Assembly: GCA_009781045.1 (NCBI GenBank)
Contig: WQYW01000009.1
Coordinates: forward strand, 1-58,916
Length of the DNA: 58,916 bases
Direction of reading: 5' to 3'
Source of the DNA: Alphaproteobacteria bacterium
Lineage (GTDB): Bacteria > Pseudomonadota > Alphaproteobacteria > Rhizobiales > Xanthobacteraceae
Below are positions 28,165 to 38,276 of the stretch, in pieces. Numbering within the stretch: position 1 is the first letter of the stretch; every line of letters begins with the position of its first letter. A program made the translations under genes and the position numbers. The notes under the pieces were generated by a model. The model saw nothing but the letters and a program-made list of their open reading frames with translations. It was not told where the DNA came from and did no database searches.

Positions 28165-29465
28165 TCAGACGCTGTTTTCGCGAACCACGCTGATCGTCCT
28201 GGTGGCCTGCGCCAGTCTGGCGCTGGGCCTGTCGATCTGGTTCCAGATGCAGCGCCGCGAAGAGACCATGACCACCGTCGGGCCCAGTACTTTTTCGCGC
28301 TCGGCGCTCGGCCATCTCACCTTCTACGAAACCCTGCGCCGGCTCGACTGGTCGGTGGCGCGCAGTGCCCGGGATGTCGCCGATGGACCGGGAGCAGGCG
28401 GGGTGCTGGTCATCGCCGAGCCCGATCTTGACCTCCTGCGCCGCAAGCTCGGCAGGAACTGCGCCAGCGGCAAACGCGATTGCGGCAGGATCGATGTGCC
28501 GGCAACGGTGCTGCTGGTGCTGCCCAAGCAGTTCGGCTACGCCGACTGGAACAGACCGGGGTGGGTCCGCAAGGTGCGCCCGATTGAGCTTTCCGACAGC
28601 GCCCGGGTGCTCAACTTCTTCACCTCGGGCGCAACGCTGCTGCGCGGATCGCTTCCGGCCAGATGGACTACGTCCACTCTCGGTGTCGAGCCCGAAATCA
28701 CCCGGGATCTGCAGCTGATCCGCAAACCCGTGAACGCCGGGACGCCACGACGGGAGACCATCACCCCGATCATTGCCAGTGACGAAGGAATCCTGCTCGG
28801 CGAGATTCGGGATGGCTGGCGCCGTATCCTGGTGTTGAGCGATCCCGATCCGATCGAAAATCACGGTATCACCCGCGGCGACAACGCCCGCTTCGCGGTG
28901 GCGCTTGCAGAGCGGCTGCGCCGGGGCGATGGCCGGCTGGTGTTCGACGAAACCGTCCATGATTTCCGCTATGCCCGGTCCGGCAGCCCGAAGCAGAAGG
29001 ACGCCCCGGCGCGTGCCGGCGACAGCCCGCTGTCGGTGCTGGCGCAGTTTCCGTTCTCGCTCCTGGCAGCGCAGTGTGCGGCGACCATGGCCCTGCTGCT
29101 ATGGGCGACGATGGCCCGTTTCGGGCCTGCCGAAAAGCCCGGCGCTGCGGCGATCCATTACGGGAAAACCCGGCTGATCGAAAATACCGCCGCCCTGCTC
29201 GGAGCTGCCGGGCATCAGGCCTCGACGCTGCGGCGTTATCTGCAGATGGTTCAGCGCGAAACCGCCCGCGCCCTGCATGCGCCGGGAGGCATCGACGAGG
29301 CCGCCCAGGTGGCGTGGCTCGATCAGATCGGCAAGGTCCGCGGCGTGCGCCTGAGCCTCAGCGGGATCATCGCCCAGCACGTCCGTCGCGGTGCCTCGAG
29401 CGCGCCTGAGGCGGCGCTCTTTGTCACCGCCAATGCAATTCATAGTTGGAGTAAGGAGATCCTGA

Positions 29466-30418
<953 letters not shown>

Positions 30419-30422
<4 letters not shown>

Positions 30423-31732
30423 TCCGTCCGGCAATACGCGGGGTGGCGCTGTTTGCGGCGGTGATTCCGCTTACCCTGCTGGTGCTGGCCTTCGATCCCT
30501 CGTGGTGGGGATTGACGCTGGACGCGGGCGCGCTGGCGCTGGCGGCGCTCTTTGCCGATGCGCTTCTGATCCTTCCCGTGCACCGGCTGGCGGTTGCCGT
30601 TGCCACACCCTCACGGCTTCCGGTGGGCGAGCAGGGAGAGGTGCGGGTCCGTCTCACATCCCCGGAGGTGCGGCGGCGGCTTTGCGTCGATGTCCTGCTG
30701 GAGATCGGCGCCGAGGGCGGCAGCGCAGCGCCGCTGACGCCGCTGATCCTGACGGACGGTGCGGCTGAAGCGGGACTCGCGATCTCCTCGAACCGTCGCG
30801 GCGTGCTGCGGATCGATGCGCTGTGGCTGCGCTGGCGCGGTCCCTTCGGTCTGGTCGAGCGCTGTCGCCGCGAGGTGCTTGATCGCGAAGTCGATATCGT
30901 CCCTGTGGTCCGGGGCATCCGCAGTGCCGCGCTCGAACTCACCAGCCGCCAGGCGATGTTCGGTGCCAAGGTGCAGCGTCAGAAAGGCGAGGGCGCGGAG
31001 TTCGAGGGTCTGCGCGACCACACCCCGGGGCTCGACAACCGCTTCATCGACTGGAAGCGCTCGGCGCGCCATCGCAAACTCCTGTCCCGGGAGTTCCGCA
31101 TCGAGCGCAACCACCAGGTGGTGCTGGCCTTCGATACCGGACACCTGATGGTGGAGCCGATCAACGGCCTCGCCCGCCTTGATCACGCCATTGAGGCCGG
31201 GCTGCTGCTCGGCTGGGTGTCGCTGCGCAGCGGCGACCTGGTCGGCAGCTATGGCTTCGATGCCCTGGTGCGCCACTATCAGCAGCCCGGCCGCGGCGTC
31301 GACTATCTCGCCCGCATCCAGCGCGGCACCTCGCGGCTCGACTACCGCAACGAGGAGACCAATTTCACGCTGGGGCTGGCGGAACTCAATCTGCGCCTCA
31401 AGCGCCGCGCCCTGGTGATCCTGTTCACCGAATTCGTGGATACGATTTCGGCCGAACTGCTGATTGAAAGTCTGCAGCGGATGGCAAATCATCACCTGGT
31501 GATTTTCGTCACCCTCAGGGACCCGATGCTCGGCCGCCTCATCGGTGCGGCGCCGACCAGTTTCGACCGTGTCGCCCAGGCCGTGGTGGCCCAGGATTTC
31601 CAGCGCGAGCGCGCTGTGGTGCTGGAGCGCATCGCCCGGCTCGGAGTTCACTGTCTCGACGTGCCGGTGCGTGGACTGTCGATGGCGCTGATCAACCGCT
31701 ATTTCGATATCAAGCAGAGGGGGCTGATGTGA
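30419..31732 (+). CDS. DUF58 domain-containing protein
   Basis: The 437-residue protein has two N-terminal membrane segments (residues about 7-50) and a beta-rich middle, followed by the DUF58 domain with its signature [35 protein letters not shown] near residues 195-230 and a von Willebrand-like continuation ([34 protein letters not shown]). The ATG overlaps the MoxR stop codon (GATGA), typical for this operon. DUF58 proteins are thought to be membrane adaptors that recognise or present clients to MoxR. The MIDAS-like Asp is present in AFDTG but the full D-x-S-x-S set is not, so metal binding is doubtful. Confidence 0.92.
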
Positions 31733-32814
31733 TGCCCGCGCGACAGGCCGCAACGGTGCCGCTCCGTGAGGAGTTCCGGGAGATCGAGGATGTGGGCGCG
31801 CGTCAGGGCAGCCGGCCGGCGCTGGTGCTGCGCAGCGCCGAGTTTCGCCGCCAGCGCGAGAAGGGCTGGCAGGAACTCGAGGAGATGGTGACGGTTGCCG
31901 AAAAAGGCGGCATCGGCCGGCTTTCGACCACGGAGCTGGCGCGGCTGCCGCTGCTCTATCGCGGTGCGCTGTCGTCGCTGTCGGTGGCCCGCGCCATTGC
32001 GCTTGATCTCAATCTGCTGCGCTATCTCGAAAACCTGGCGCTGCGCGGCTATCTTGCGGTCTATGGACCGCGCGTCGGGGTGCTTGAGAGTCTCGGTGCC
32101 TTCCTGCGGCAGGGTTTTCCCCGGGCGGTGCGCAACGCGCGCTGGCACATGCTGGCGGCGACGATGATGATCGTGGTCGGTGTGGTGGCCGGCTATATGC
32201 TGGTGGACGGCAACGAGGACTGGTTCGACACCCTGGCAGGGGGCATGGGGCAGGGTCGCGGCCCCTCGAGCACGGCCGCCGATCTGCGTGCGGTATTGTT
32301 CGCGCCGCCGGAGGGTTTCACCGAGTCTTTCGTGGCGTTCGGCAATTATCTGTTCAATCACAATGCCCGTATCGGCATCATGGCCTTCGGGCTTGGCCTC
32401 TTCCTGGGCCTGCCAAGCCTGTTGCTGATGGCGGAGCAGGGCCTGTTGCTGGGTGCCTTCCTGGCGCTGCACGCCCATCGCGGGCTGTTGTTCGATTTCG
32501 TGGGCTGGGTCTCGATCCATGGTGTGACCGAATTTCTGGCCATCATTCTGTGCGGCGGGGCGGGTCTCGTGATTGCCGAGAAAGTGCTGTTCCCGGGCCC
32601 GCTGTCACGCACCGACAGCCTGGCCCTTCATGCCCGGGAGGCGGCTTCGATTGCCGGCGGCGCAGTGCTGGTGTTCCTGGTCGCCGGTGTGATCGAAGGC
32701 GGACTGCGCCAGCTGGTCGGCAGCACCGAAGGCCGTCTGGCCTTTGCTGCGGTGAGCGCGGTGTTCTGGCTGACCTATTTCCTTTCGGGACGGAGAAGCG
32801 CCGATGCAGCCTGA
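31729..32814 (+). CDS. Stage II sporulation protein M (SpoIIM)-like membrane protein
   Basis: A 361-residue protein overlapping the DUF58 stop. Residues 1-145 are soluble and helical (FRRQREKGWQELEEM; RGALSSLSVARAIALDLNLLRYLENLALRGYLAVYG), then come about six to seven membrane segments, including MLAATMMIVVGVVAGYML, the FVAFGNYLFNHNARIGIMAFGLGLFLGLPSLLL block and HGVTEFLAIILCGGAGLVIAEKV, which are the conserved core of the SpoIIM family. In Bacillus SpoIIM forms a peptidoglycan-remodelling complex; in non-sporulating bacteria with MoxR operons the family is a membrane component of unknown role. The conserved FxxN/FxxG...HGxxE pattern is intact. Confidence 0.9.
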   Translation: MMPARQAATVPLREEFREIEDVGARQGSRPALVLRSAEFRRQREKGWQELEEMVTVAEKGGIGRLSTTELARLPLLYRGALSSLSVARAIALDLNLLRYLENLALRGYLAVYGPRVGVLESLGAFLRQGFPRAVRNARWHMLAATMMIVVGVVAGYMLVDGNEDWFDTLAGGMGQGRGPSSTAADLRAVLFAPPEGFTESFVAFGNYLFNHNARIGIMAFGLGLFLGLPSLLLMAEQGLLLGAFLALHAHRGLLFDFVGWVSIHGVTEFLAIILCGGAGLVIAEKVLFPGPLSRTDSLALHAREAASIAGGAVLVFLVAGVIEGGLRQLVGSTEGRLAFAAVSAVFWLTYFLSGRRSADAA

Positions 32815-33763
32815 TACGGTTGAGCGGGTGACGCGGCTGTTCGGCGGTGCCTCGCGGGCGCGCCGCCGCATCACCAGTCCCGAAGGCGTGGTGCTCGATG
32901 TCGAACTTGCCGATCGCAGCGAACGGCTGATCGCCTTCCTGCTCGATCTGCTCTTTCTCGCGCTGGCCTGGTTCGCCATCCTGATCGGCCTGGTGTTTTC
33001 TCTGGGCAGCGGCGGCAGCTTCACCAGCGTCAGCACGACGATCTCTCTGCTGCTGATGTTTCTGGTCCGCATGTTCTATTTCACCCATTTCGAACTTGCC
33101 TGGCAGGGCTGCACCCCGGGAAAACGGATCTGCGGGCTCAAGGTGATCGACCGCAAAGGCGGGGCGCTGCTGCCGGGAGCGGTGGTGGCGCGCAACCTTA
33201 CCCGCGAGGTCGAAACCTTCATGCCGATTTTCGCTGTGCTGCTCTCGGGCTCGCTGCTCTATGTCGCCTGGATGCTGGTGATCACGCTGCTGCCGCTGTT
33301 CAATCGCGACCGTCTGCGTGGCGGCGATCTGATCGCGGGAACCATGGTGATTGCGCTGCCGCGGCGCAAGCTCTCAGGAGAGCTGGCGGAAAGTCGCCAG
33401 GCCTATCAATTCAAGCCGCGCCAGCTGCAGATCTACGGGGCCTTTGAGCTGCAGGTTCTCGAGGAACTGCTGCGCCGGCCCCGTCTGGCCGACTCGGAAC
33501 GCGCACTCGCAGATGTGGCCAGCCGGATCTGTCAGAAGATCGGCTGGACCGAGGAGCTGAGCCCTTCGCAGGTGCGCGGTTTCCTGGAGGCCTTCTATAC
33601 CGCAGAGCGCGCTGAACTCGAGCGTGGCAAGCTGTTCGGACGCTTACGCGCCGACAAGAATGACGGTGTCGTGCTTCAGGAGGCCTTGCCGATCACCAGC
33701 ACGTCGGTTCCCCAAAGATACAGTCCGCGTGGCGGCGGTTCGACCAGTCCGCGACAGACATAG
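32804..33763 (+). CDS. RDD family membrane protein, last gene of the MoxR operon
   Basis: The 319-residue product begins inside the end of the SpoIIM gene (11-base overlap). Residues about 25-190 form the RDD domain: SERLIAFLLDLLFLALAWFAILIG, a second membrane helix, the W-x-G-x-TPGKRICGLKVIDRKGGAL loop and paired later helices (FAVLLSGSLLYVAWMLVITLLPLFNRDRLRGGDLIAGTMVI). The cytoplasmic tail of about 120 residues is helical and charged. RDD proteins have been linked to ion or osmolyte transport in a few cases and are regular companions of MoxR/SpoIIM. The last 29 codons overlap a minus-strand gene (33676-33936). Confidence 0.9.
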   Translation: MQPDTVERVTRLFGGASRARRRITSPEGVVLDVELADRSERLIAFLLDLLFLALAWFAILIGLVFSLGSGGSFTSVSTTISLLLMFLVRMFYFTHFELAWQGCTPGKRICGLKVIDRKGGALLPGAVVARNLTREVETFMPIFAVLLSGSLLYVAWMLVITLLPLFNRDRLRGGDLIAGTMVIALPRRKLSGELAESRQAYQFKPRQLQIYGAFELQVLEELLRRPRLADSERALADVASRICQKIGWTEELSPSQVRGFLEAFYTAERAELERGKLFGRLRADKNDGVVLQEALPITSTSVPQRYSPRGGGSTSPRQT

Positions 33764-33936
33764 TCCTCGATCGCCATCGAGACCCGGGTCAGTTCGGCGG
33801 CGGTCGGGTCCGCCCAGATGGCATGCGGATTACGCCGTGAATCGGCAATGGCATGAATCGCGGCGCCGACCGCGGGATGGGTGTCGCGCTTTTCACACCA
33901 CTCGGGTTCGACTTCGGGAAATTTGTAACTGGCCAT
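33676..33936 (-). CDS. Small protein of unknown function, antisense to the RDD gene end
   Basis: An 86-residue frame with a strong ribosome-binding site (GGAGGAGACTGAG before the ATG at 33936) and ordinary codon use. The protein is soluble, with MASYKFPEVEPEWCEKRDTH at the start and an aromatic C-terminal strand region (RGLYLWGTDVLVIGKAS). No family is recognised. It converges with the RDD gene and shares 88 bases with its 3' end. Both frames look genuine, so the overlap is probably real. It could instead mean that the RDD tail is an extension produced by loss of an earlier stop. Confidence 0.65.
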   Translation of the reverse strand: MASYKFPEVEPEWCEKRDTHPAVGAAIHAIADSRRNPHAIWADPTAAELTRVSMAIEDYVCRGLVEPPPRGLYLWGTDVLVIGKAS

Positions 33937-34122
33937 CTCAGTCTCCTCCGCGTCCGGTGTCGGAATGCCGGACTTTCGATTCGCTTCCTCTGTTTTAGGA
34001 GGCGGCGTTGAATCTAGCGTTAACGGCCAACCAAGCCGGATGGTGAAAAATTGGTTAAGATCGCGGGCGGCCGGCGCGGTCGCAGCGCGTCAGGCTGCGC
34101 CGCGCGCGGTGCGCGTGTAACC

Positions 34123-35707
34123 TCAGGGATAAAGTTCGATGATGTCGAAATGTGACTCGTAGAAGGGTTGCGGAAACTCAAGGCGGAGCCGGTTGGCGTC
34201 GGGCCGGACCAGCCAGGCGACCTGATCCTCCGACTCTGCAGTGCCGTATGCGACCGGTGGATCGTCATTGACGCTCGAGGCGCCGACATAGAGGTAGCGG
34301 CTGTCGGAGGCGCGGTAGAGCCGGCCCTGTGTGCGCTGGGAGCCGGTGGTCTTGCGGAAGGTCAGACCCCTGGCGTCAATTGCGATGCGACATCGGAAGG
34401 ACTCATAGATCACGAGCGGGAGGGTGCTGCCGCCCATCTTGATGGTACGGCAACGCCAGTCGCGCACCAGGTCTTTCGCCGTGACCGGCAGCTCGCGCCC
34501 CGCCAGGGCTGCTTTCAGCCTGTTGCGTTCCGCCGGGCTGGTCGCATTGTCCATGGCCTCGGCTATCGCAGTGGCGCGATTGGCATCGAAGCCGCGCAGC
34601 CGGGCGAGGTCTCTGGCCGCCAGCTGCACGGCAAGATCGGGCGGCAGTGCCGGAGCGGCGGGTGCGGCGGTGGTCGGCGGAGCGACAGGAGGAAGGGTGT
34701 TGGCAGGCGGCGTTGCAGCAGGAAGCAGGGGCGGTGGGGTGACGGGCGGCCCGGAGGCTGCAATCGGGGTCTTCCTGAGTTCATCGATGCGGGCCGCGGC
34801 GAAGGTGGCATAGACGCTGTCGCCGAACTGGCGCAGGAAGGCTTCAAGGATTGCAATACTGCTGGTGTCCCGGATGGCGATCCAGGCCTGGGCTGCCGCG
34901 TCCTGTCCCGATCCCTGTGCCACGGGCGGCGCTCTCGCGGGCACCAGCGGCAATCTCAGCACCGCCCAGTGAGGTGAAGAGGGTTGGCTCCTGCGCCCGC
35001 CCGGTGGCCGCCAGCACCTCGTCACGGACCCGCCCCGTGGCCAAACGAATGTCCAGTCCCGGTGTTGCCAGATTGCGCAACAGCGCCGTGGTGTAAGGGC
35101 TGTTGGTTCCGTCGCCGTCCCTGGCGGTGGCTCCGGGTTTCGCCGCAAACGTGATCATGCTGTCCTGGGTCTGAACCTCGACCCGGGCGAAACCACGCCC
35201 GATCGAGCGCGTGGCACTGCGCCGCATGGCGGAGGCAAAGGGATTGTCGCGGCAGGCATCAAGAATGATCAGGCGCAGACGCCGCGCCGGTTCGATGAGC
35301 TGGCTGACGCGGTCAAGCGATACCGTCTCGTCCTCAACGTCGGTATCGCGTTCCAGCACCGCGTCAACCGGAATCAGATAATTGCTGCCGGCGACCTCAA
35401 TGCCGTGTCCGGCGTAAAACACCACCGCGATATCGGCGTCGCGCACCGACTGGGAAAATTCCCGCAATGCCTTGCGCATTCCGGCGTGGTCGAGATCGGT
35501 CCTGATAGCGACAAGGTCAAAGCCGATGCGCCGGAACAATTCACCCATGGCGCCAGCGTTCCGACCGGGGTTCGGCAGCGCGGCGACCCGGCTGTAAGTG
35601 CTGTTGCCGATCACCAGGGCGACGCGTTTTCCGGCATGGGCCGGCACCAGATCGAGACAGAGGAAAAGAGAGAGGAAAACACAGAGAAAAAGTCGCCGTT
35701 TCATCAT
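34123..35707 (-). pseudogene. Caspase-like (peptidase C14, metacaspase) protein with a one-base frameshift
   Basis: From an ATG at 35707 the first frame gives a signal peptide (FLCVFLSLFLCLDLVPAHA) and a caspase-fold domain: KRVALVIGNSTYS, the His dyad block VVFYAGHGIEVAG, ILDACRDNPF with the catalytic Cys, and ITFAAKPGATARDG. It runs to EPTLFTSLGGAEI, after which the expected continuation (AQAWIAIRDTSSIAILEAFLRQFGDSVYATFAAARIDEL, then a C-terminal domain) lies in another frame ending at 34123. The switch is at about 34950-34965 and fits one inserted base. Exported caspase-like proteins of this build are common in rhizobia; their substrates are unknown. The lesion may be decay or sequencing error. 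Without it the protein would be about 525 residues. Confidence 0.8.
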
Positions 35708-36410
35708 GGCGGACGCTCGAGTCGAAACCAGGCGCATTGTCCGCTCCCCGTGCAACCGGTGCAGTTCTCTGTCTACGACAGCTCGCAGCCGGGTACAAAG
35801 CCGCGGGACTGTGGATCGCAGTGGATCGGCGCGCTCGCCGCGCTCGGAGGGCAGGGTTGACTGCGCTGAGCCTGGCCGGTTTCGCGAGTCGATCCGGCTT
35901 CTTTTAACTCTTTTCCAGAGCCTGAATCAGTGGCTGTGCTGCATCGGTGCAAGCAGGGAACACAAGACCGCCGCAATCGGTCAGCGGCGGTGCGGGAGGA
36001 GAGGAGGAGCGTATGTTGCTGCCCGGCCGAGAGCTGAGCTGCGGCAAAACGGGCCGCTCTGGCTTGGGAGTGCCACAGTTGACAGGTCGGGCTATCGGAT
36101 TGATCCTGCGGGGCGGTCGCGCGCCAGGCGATGGAAGGACAACTACCGAAACCGCTGCTTTGGGAGTTTGAACGGTGTCGGGCTCCTCCTGCCGGCACCG
36201 GTTGTCACAGGCTTTGGGTGCGATCCGGAGTCGGGCTCAGCGGCGCGCCACAGGTGGCCATGGAGCAGGCCTGGCAACGCTCGGCGGACCGCGGTATCTC
36301 GCCACAAAGTCAATGATATCAATATATTGGATTGATCGCAGAGGAAAACGTGAGCAATCTGCGTAAGCAGGCGTTTACCCGTCTGTCCGGGATGTCGTAA
36401 CAGTACGGCC
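35708..36410. other. Gap with no supported gene
   Basis: Frames here are Arg/Ser-rich shadows. An AT-rich patch at 36310-36335 (ATGATATCAATATATTGG) precedes the antitoxin gene and may hold its promoter or operator. I see nothing else. Confidence 0.45.
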
Positions 36411-36434
36411 ATGGATAGCCAAGGGGAGCCCCCC

Positions 36435-36695
36435 ATGCACGTGCACACTGTTCAAAGCCGTGACTTTGCGCGGGACGTTGGCACGGCGAAGCGACTTGCG
36501 GCCACCAGCCCGGTCATTATTACCGACCGGGGTCGTCCCGCCTTCGCACTGCTCCGGATTGAAGACGACTACGAGCTTTCGGGCCAGAGCCGGGAGCGCA
36601 GTCTGCTCGACGTCATGGACGGAATTCCTGGCGGCGACTTTGAGCACGAGCCGCCGCGCATGGATGGAGAGTTCAAAGATCTGGATTTCTCCTGA
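36435..36695 (+). CDS. Phd/YefM-type antitoxin
   Basis: The ATG at 36435 (GGGGAG six bases upstream) is preferred to one at 36411. The 86-residue protein has the Phd/YefM fold signature: VHTVQSRDFARDVGTAKRLAAT..VIITDRGRPAFALLRIEDDYEL, i.e. an N-terminal DNA-binding and dimer domain, then an acidic C-terminal tail (DGEFKDLDFS) that would wrap a toxin. Antitoxins of this type repress their own operon. The neighbouring VapC-type toxin gene is destroyed, so this is now an orphan that could still neutralise a related toxin elsewhere. The frame is intact. Confidence 0.85.
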   Translation: MHVHTVQSRDFARDVGTAKRLAATSPVIITDRGRPAFALLRIEDDYELSGQSRERSLLDVMDGIPGGDFEHEPPRMDGEFKDLDFS

Positions 36696-36704
36696 TGGCC
36701 CGGC

Positions 36705-37122
36705 GTGCACATCCTTGACAGCAACGTTATTTCCGAACTGCGCCGCGGCAAGGTCCAGCCGTCCGGGGCGGTGCGGGCCGGGCGGCAGAACATCCATTCG
36801 GCTCAATCTGTCGGCTGTGACTGTACTGGAGATGGATATTGGAACGCGCCTCATGGAGCGCAAGGATGTTGCGCAAGGCCGCATTCTTCGTGCCTGGAAC
36901 ACGGAAGTCGCAGTTGCATGCAAACACCGCATATTGGTCTTTTTGCGATATCACCGCGTTTGTATGCTCCCCGTTGCATGTCCGCAAACCCGAGATCCTT
37001 TCGGAATTCCATGATCGCGGCTGCGGCCTTGGAGCATGGGCTCACGCTTGTGACCCGCAACGTGAGCGACTTTGCCGGAAACAGCGGTCTCCAGTTACTC
37101 AACCCCGGGATTTCAAAGGCTG
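36705..37122 (+). pseudogene. Degenerate VapC-type PIN-domain toxin, copy 1
   Basis: Starting at a GTG ten bases after the antitoxin, the frame reads HILDSNVISELRRGK, the PIN-domain start with its first acidic residue. At about 36770 the homology passes to another frame (RLNLSAVTVLEMDIGTRLMERKDVAQGRILRAWNTEVAV), then back to the first near 36960-36990, ending MIAAAALEHGLTLVTRNVSDFAG...LLNP, with the last two acidic positions. The pieces are in the right order, but at least two frame changes block a product. The intact enzyme would be a Mg-dependent RNase. Confidence 0.85.
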
Positions 37123-37334
37123 AGAATCCAGCAATCCTCATGAGGACGAGCGCGGCTCGGGGGTCTCCGGGACGGGTGTGGGCGGAGAGCTGCGTTCTGC
37201 GTGGCGGCAGGCTTTTGTCCAGCAGAGAGTTGATTGCGTGGATGCCTGTCGCCAGCTGTCGGTGCGCGAGAGACGCCCTTGCAGGCGGAGTGTGTTTCGC
37301 CGGCATTTCGCTGCCAGTGGGGAGAGGGGACAGT

Positions 37335-37402
37335 CTTACAGGTTTCTGGCCACAAGCTGGCGTTCCCATTCCAAGGCATGGGCGACGATGCCTTCGAGAT
37401 CG
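37335..37402. repeat. Copy of the 3' end of galE
   Basis: These 68 bases match 38275-38342, the last codons and stop of galE, with about six differences. The copy is joined directly to transposase sequence at about 37405. It is in the same orientation as the original. Confidence 0.85.
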
Positions 37403-37404
37403 GC

Positions 37405-37718
37405 GCCAAGGTGGAACACGAAACCGGTTACTACATCACGTCACTGGATGCCGACGCTGAATTTCTTGGCCCCATGGTCCGGGGCCATTGGGCCATAGAG
37501 AGCAGCCTGCTACTCAGGTTTGGGACATGACGTTTCGAGAGGACGAGTGTCGCATCCGCACCGACCATGCTTCCTAGAACATGGTGATGTTGAGGCATGT
37601 GGCGGCAAACCTGACCCGGGCGGCACCCCCGGTACTCGACGGACCCGACTCGATCAGGCAGCGCATCCACCTGGCCTCTATGAAAGATGAATACCTGCTA
37701 AGTGTCCTGGCCGCCTAA
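37405..37718 (+). mobile_element. 3' fragment of an ISAs1-family transposase gene
   Basis: The translation reads ETGYYITSLDADAEFLGPMVRGHWAIES, changes frame, and continues MTFREDECRIRTDHAS (stop) NMVMLRHVAANLTRA...DSIRQR...MKDEYLLSVLAA. These are the closing blocks of ISAs1 transposases (RYYISSL, VRxHWxIENxLHWxLDVxFxED, NxAxLRHxAxNLLR). One frameshift and one stop show it is dead. The 5' part is not adjacent, but a 5' fragment of the same family lies at 39680. Confidence 0.85.
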
Positions 37719-37765
37719 TGAAATGTCTTCACCCGATTCCCCTGTTCTGGCCTGGTTTCTGGCTT

Positions 37766-38010
37766 CCACATCCATGACACCGATGTGATTTCGCAGGCTG
37801 CGTTGCGGCAAGGCAAGACGGTCCGAGGCGAAGCGGGCAGCGGGCCCGGCCCGGGCGGCAGAGCATCAATCGGCTCAACCTTTGGGTTGTGACGGTGCTG
37901 GAGATGGACAGTGGAACGCGATGGCGATGGAGTGCCAGGGATGTTGTGCAAGGTCGCATTCTTCGTGATTGGAACACGAAGTCGCTGTTGCATTCAAACA
38001 CCGCATAGTG
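37766..38010 (+). pseudogene. Degenerate VapC-type toxin, copy 2
   Basis: The DNA matches 36708-36940 base by base (for example CACATCC(A/T)TGACA, TGACGGTGCTGGAGATGGA, CGCATTCTTCGTG) with many substitutions and indels. No frame is open for more than a few dozen codons and no antitoxin precedes it; the ISAs1 fragment does. It is a second, more decayed copy of the toxin gene. Confidence 0.8.
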
Positions 38011-38115
38011 GCCGTTCCTACTAAGTGAGTTCGAGCCCGGTTCGCCTCCGCAAATTGACGGGTGCCCGGTTGGGCGGGTACGTGAAAAACGTCTAATTGA
38101 GGACAGGCCCTAGGA

Positions 38116-38273
38116 GCCGTGGAAAAATAACCGAATCAAATTTGGTGGAGATCGGCCTCGTTGCCTTCATCGGTGGCTTCGACTCCGGCCGAAAACAAGG
38201 GTGTTGCTTCTCAGCAGCGTGGCCTTTGTTCTCATTTGTTCGCGCGATTCTGGAGCAGTTATTTTTCCACGGC
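38116..38273. repeat. 158-bp element bounded by perfect 16-bp inverted repeats
   Basis: GCCGTGGAAAAATAAC (38116-38131) and GTTATTTTTCCACGGC (38258-38273) are exact reverse complements and enclose 126 bases with no gene. The element lies just past the galE stop codon. It has the size and form of a small non-autonomous insertion (MITE-like); no clear target duplication is seen, and no second copy in this window. Confidence 0.7.
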
Positions 38274-38276
38274 CCC

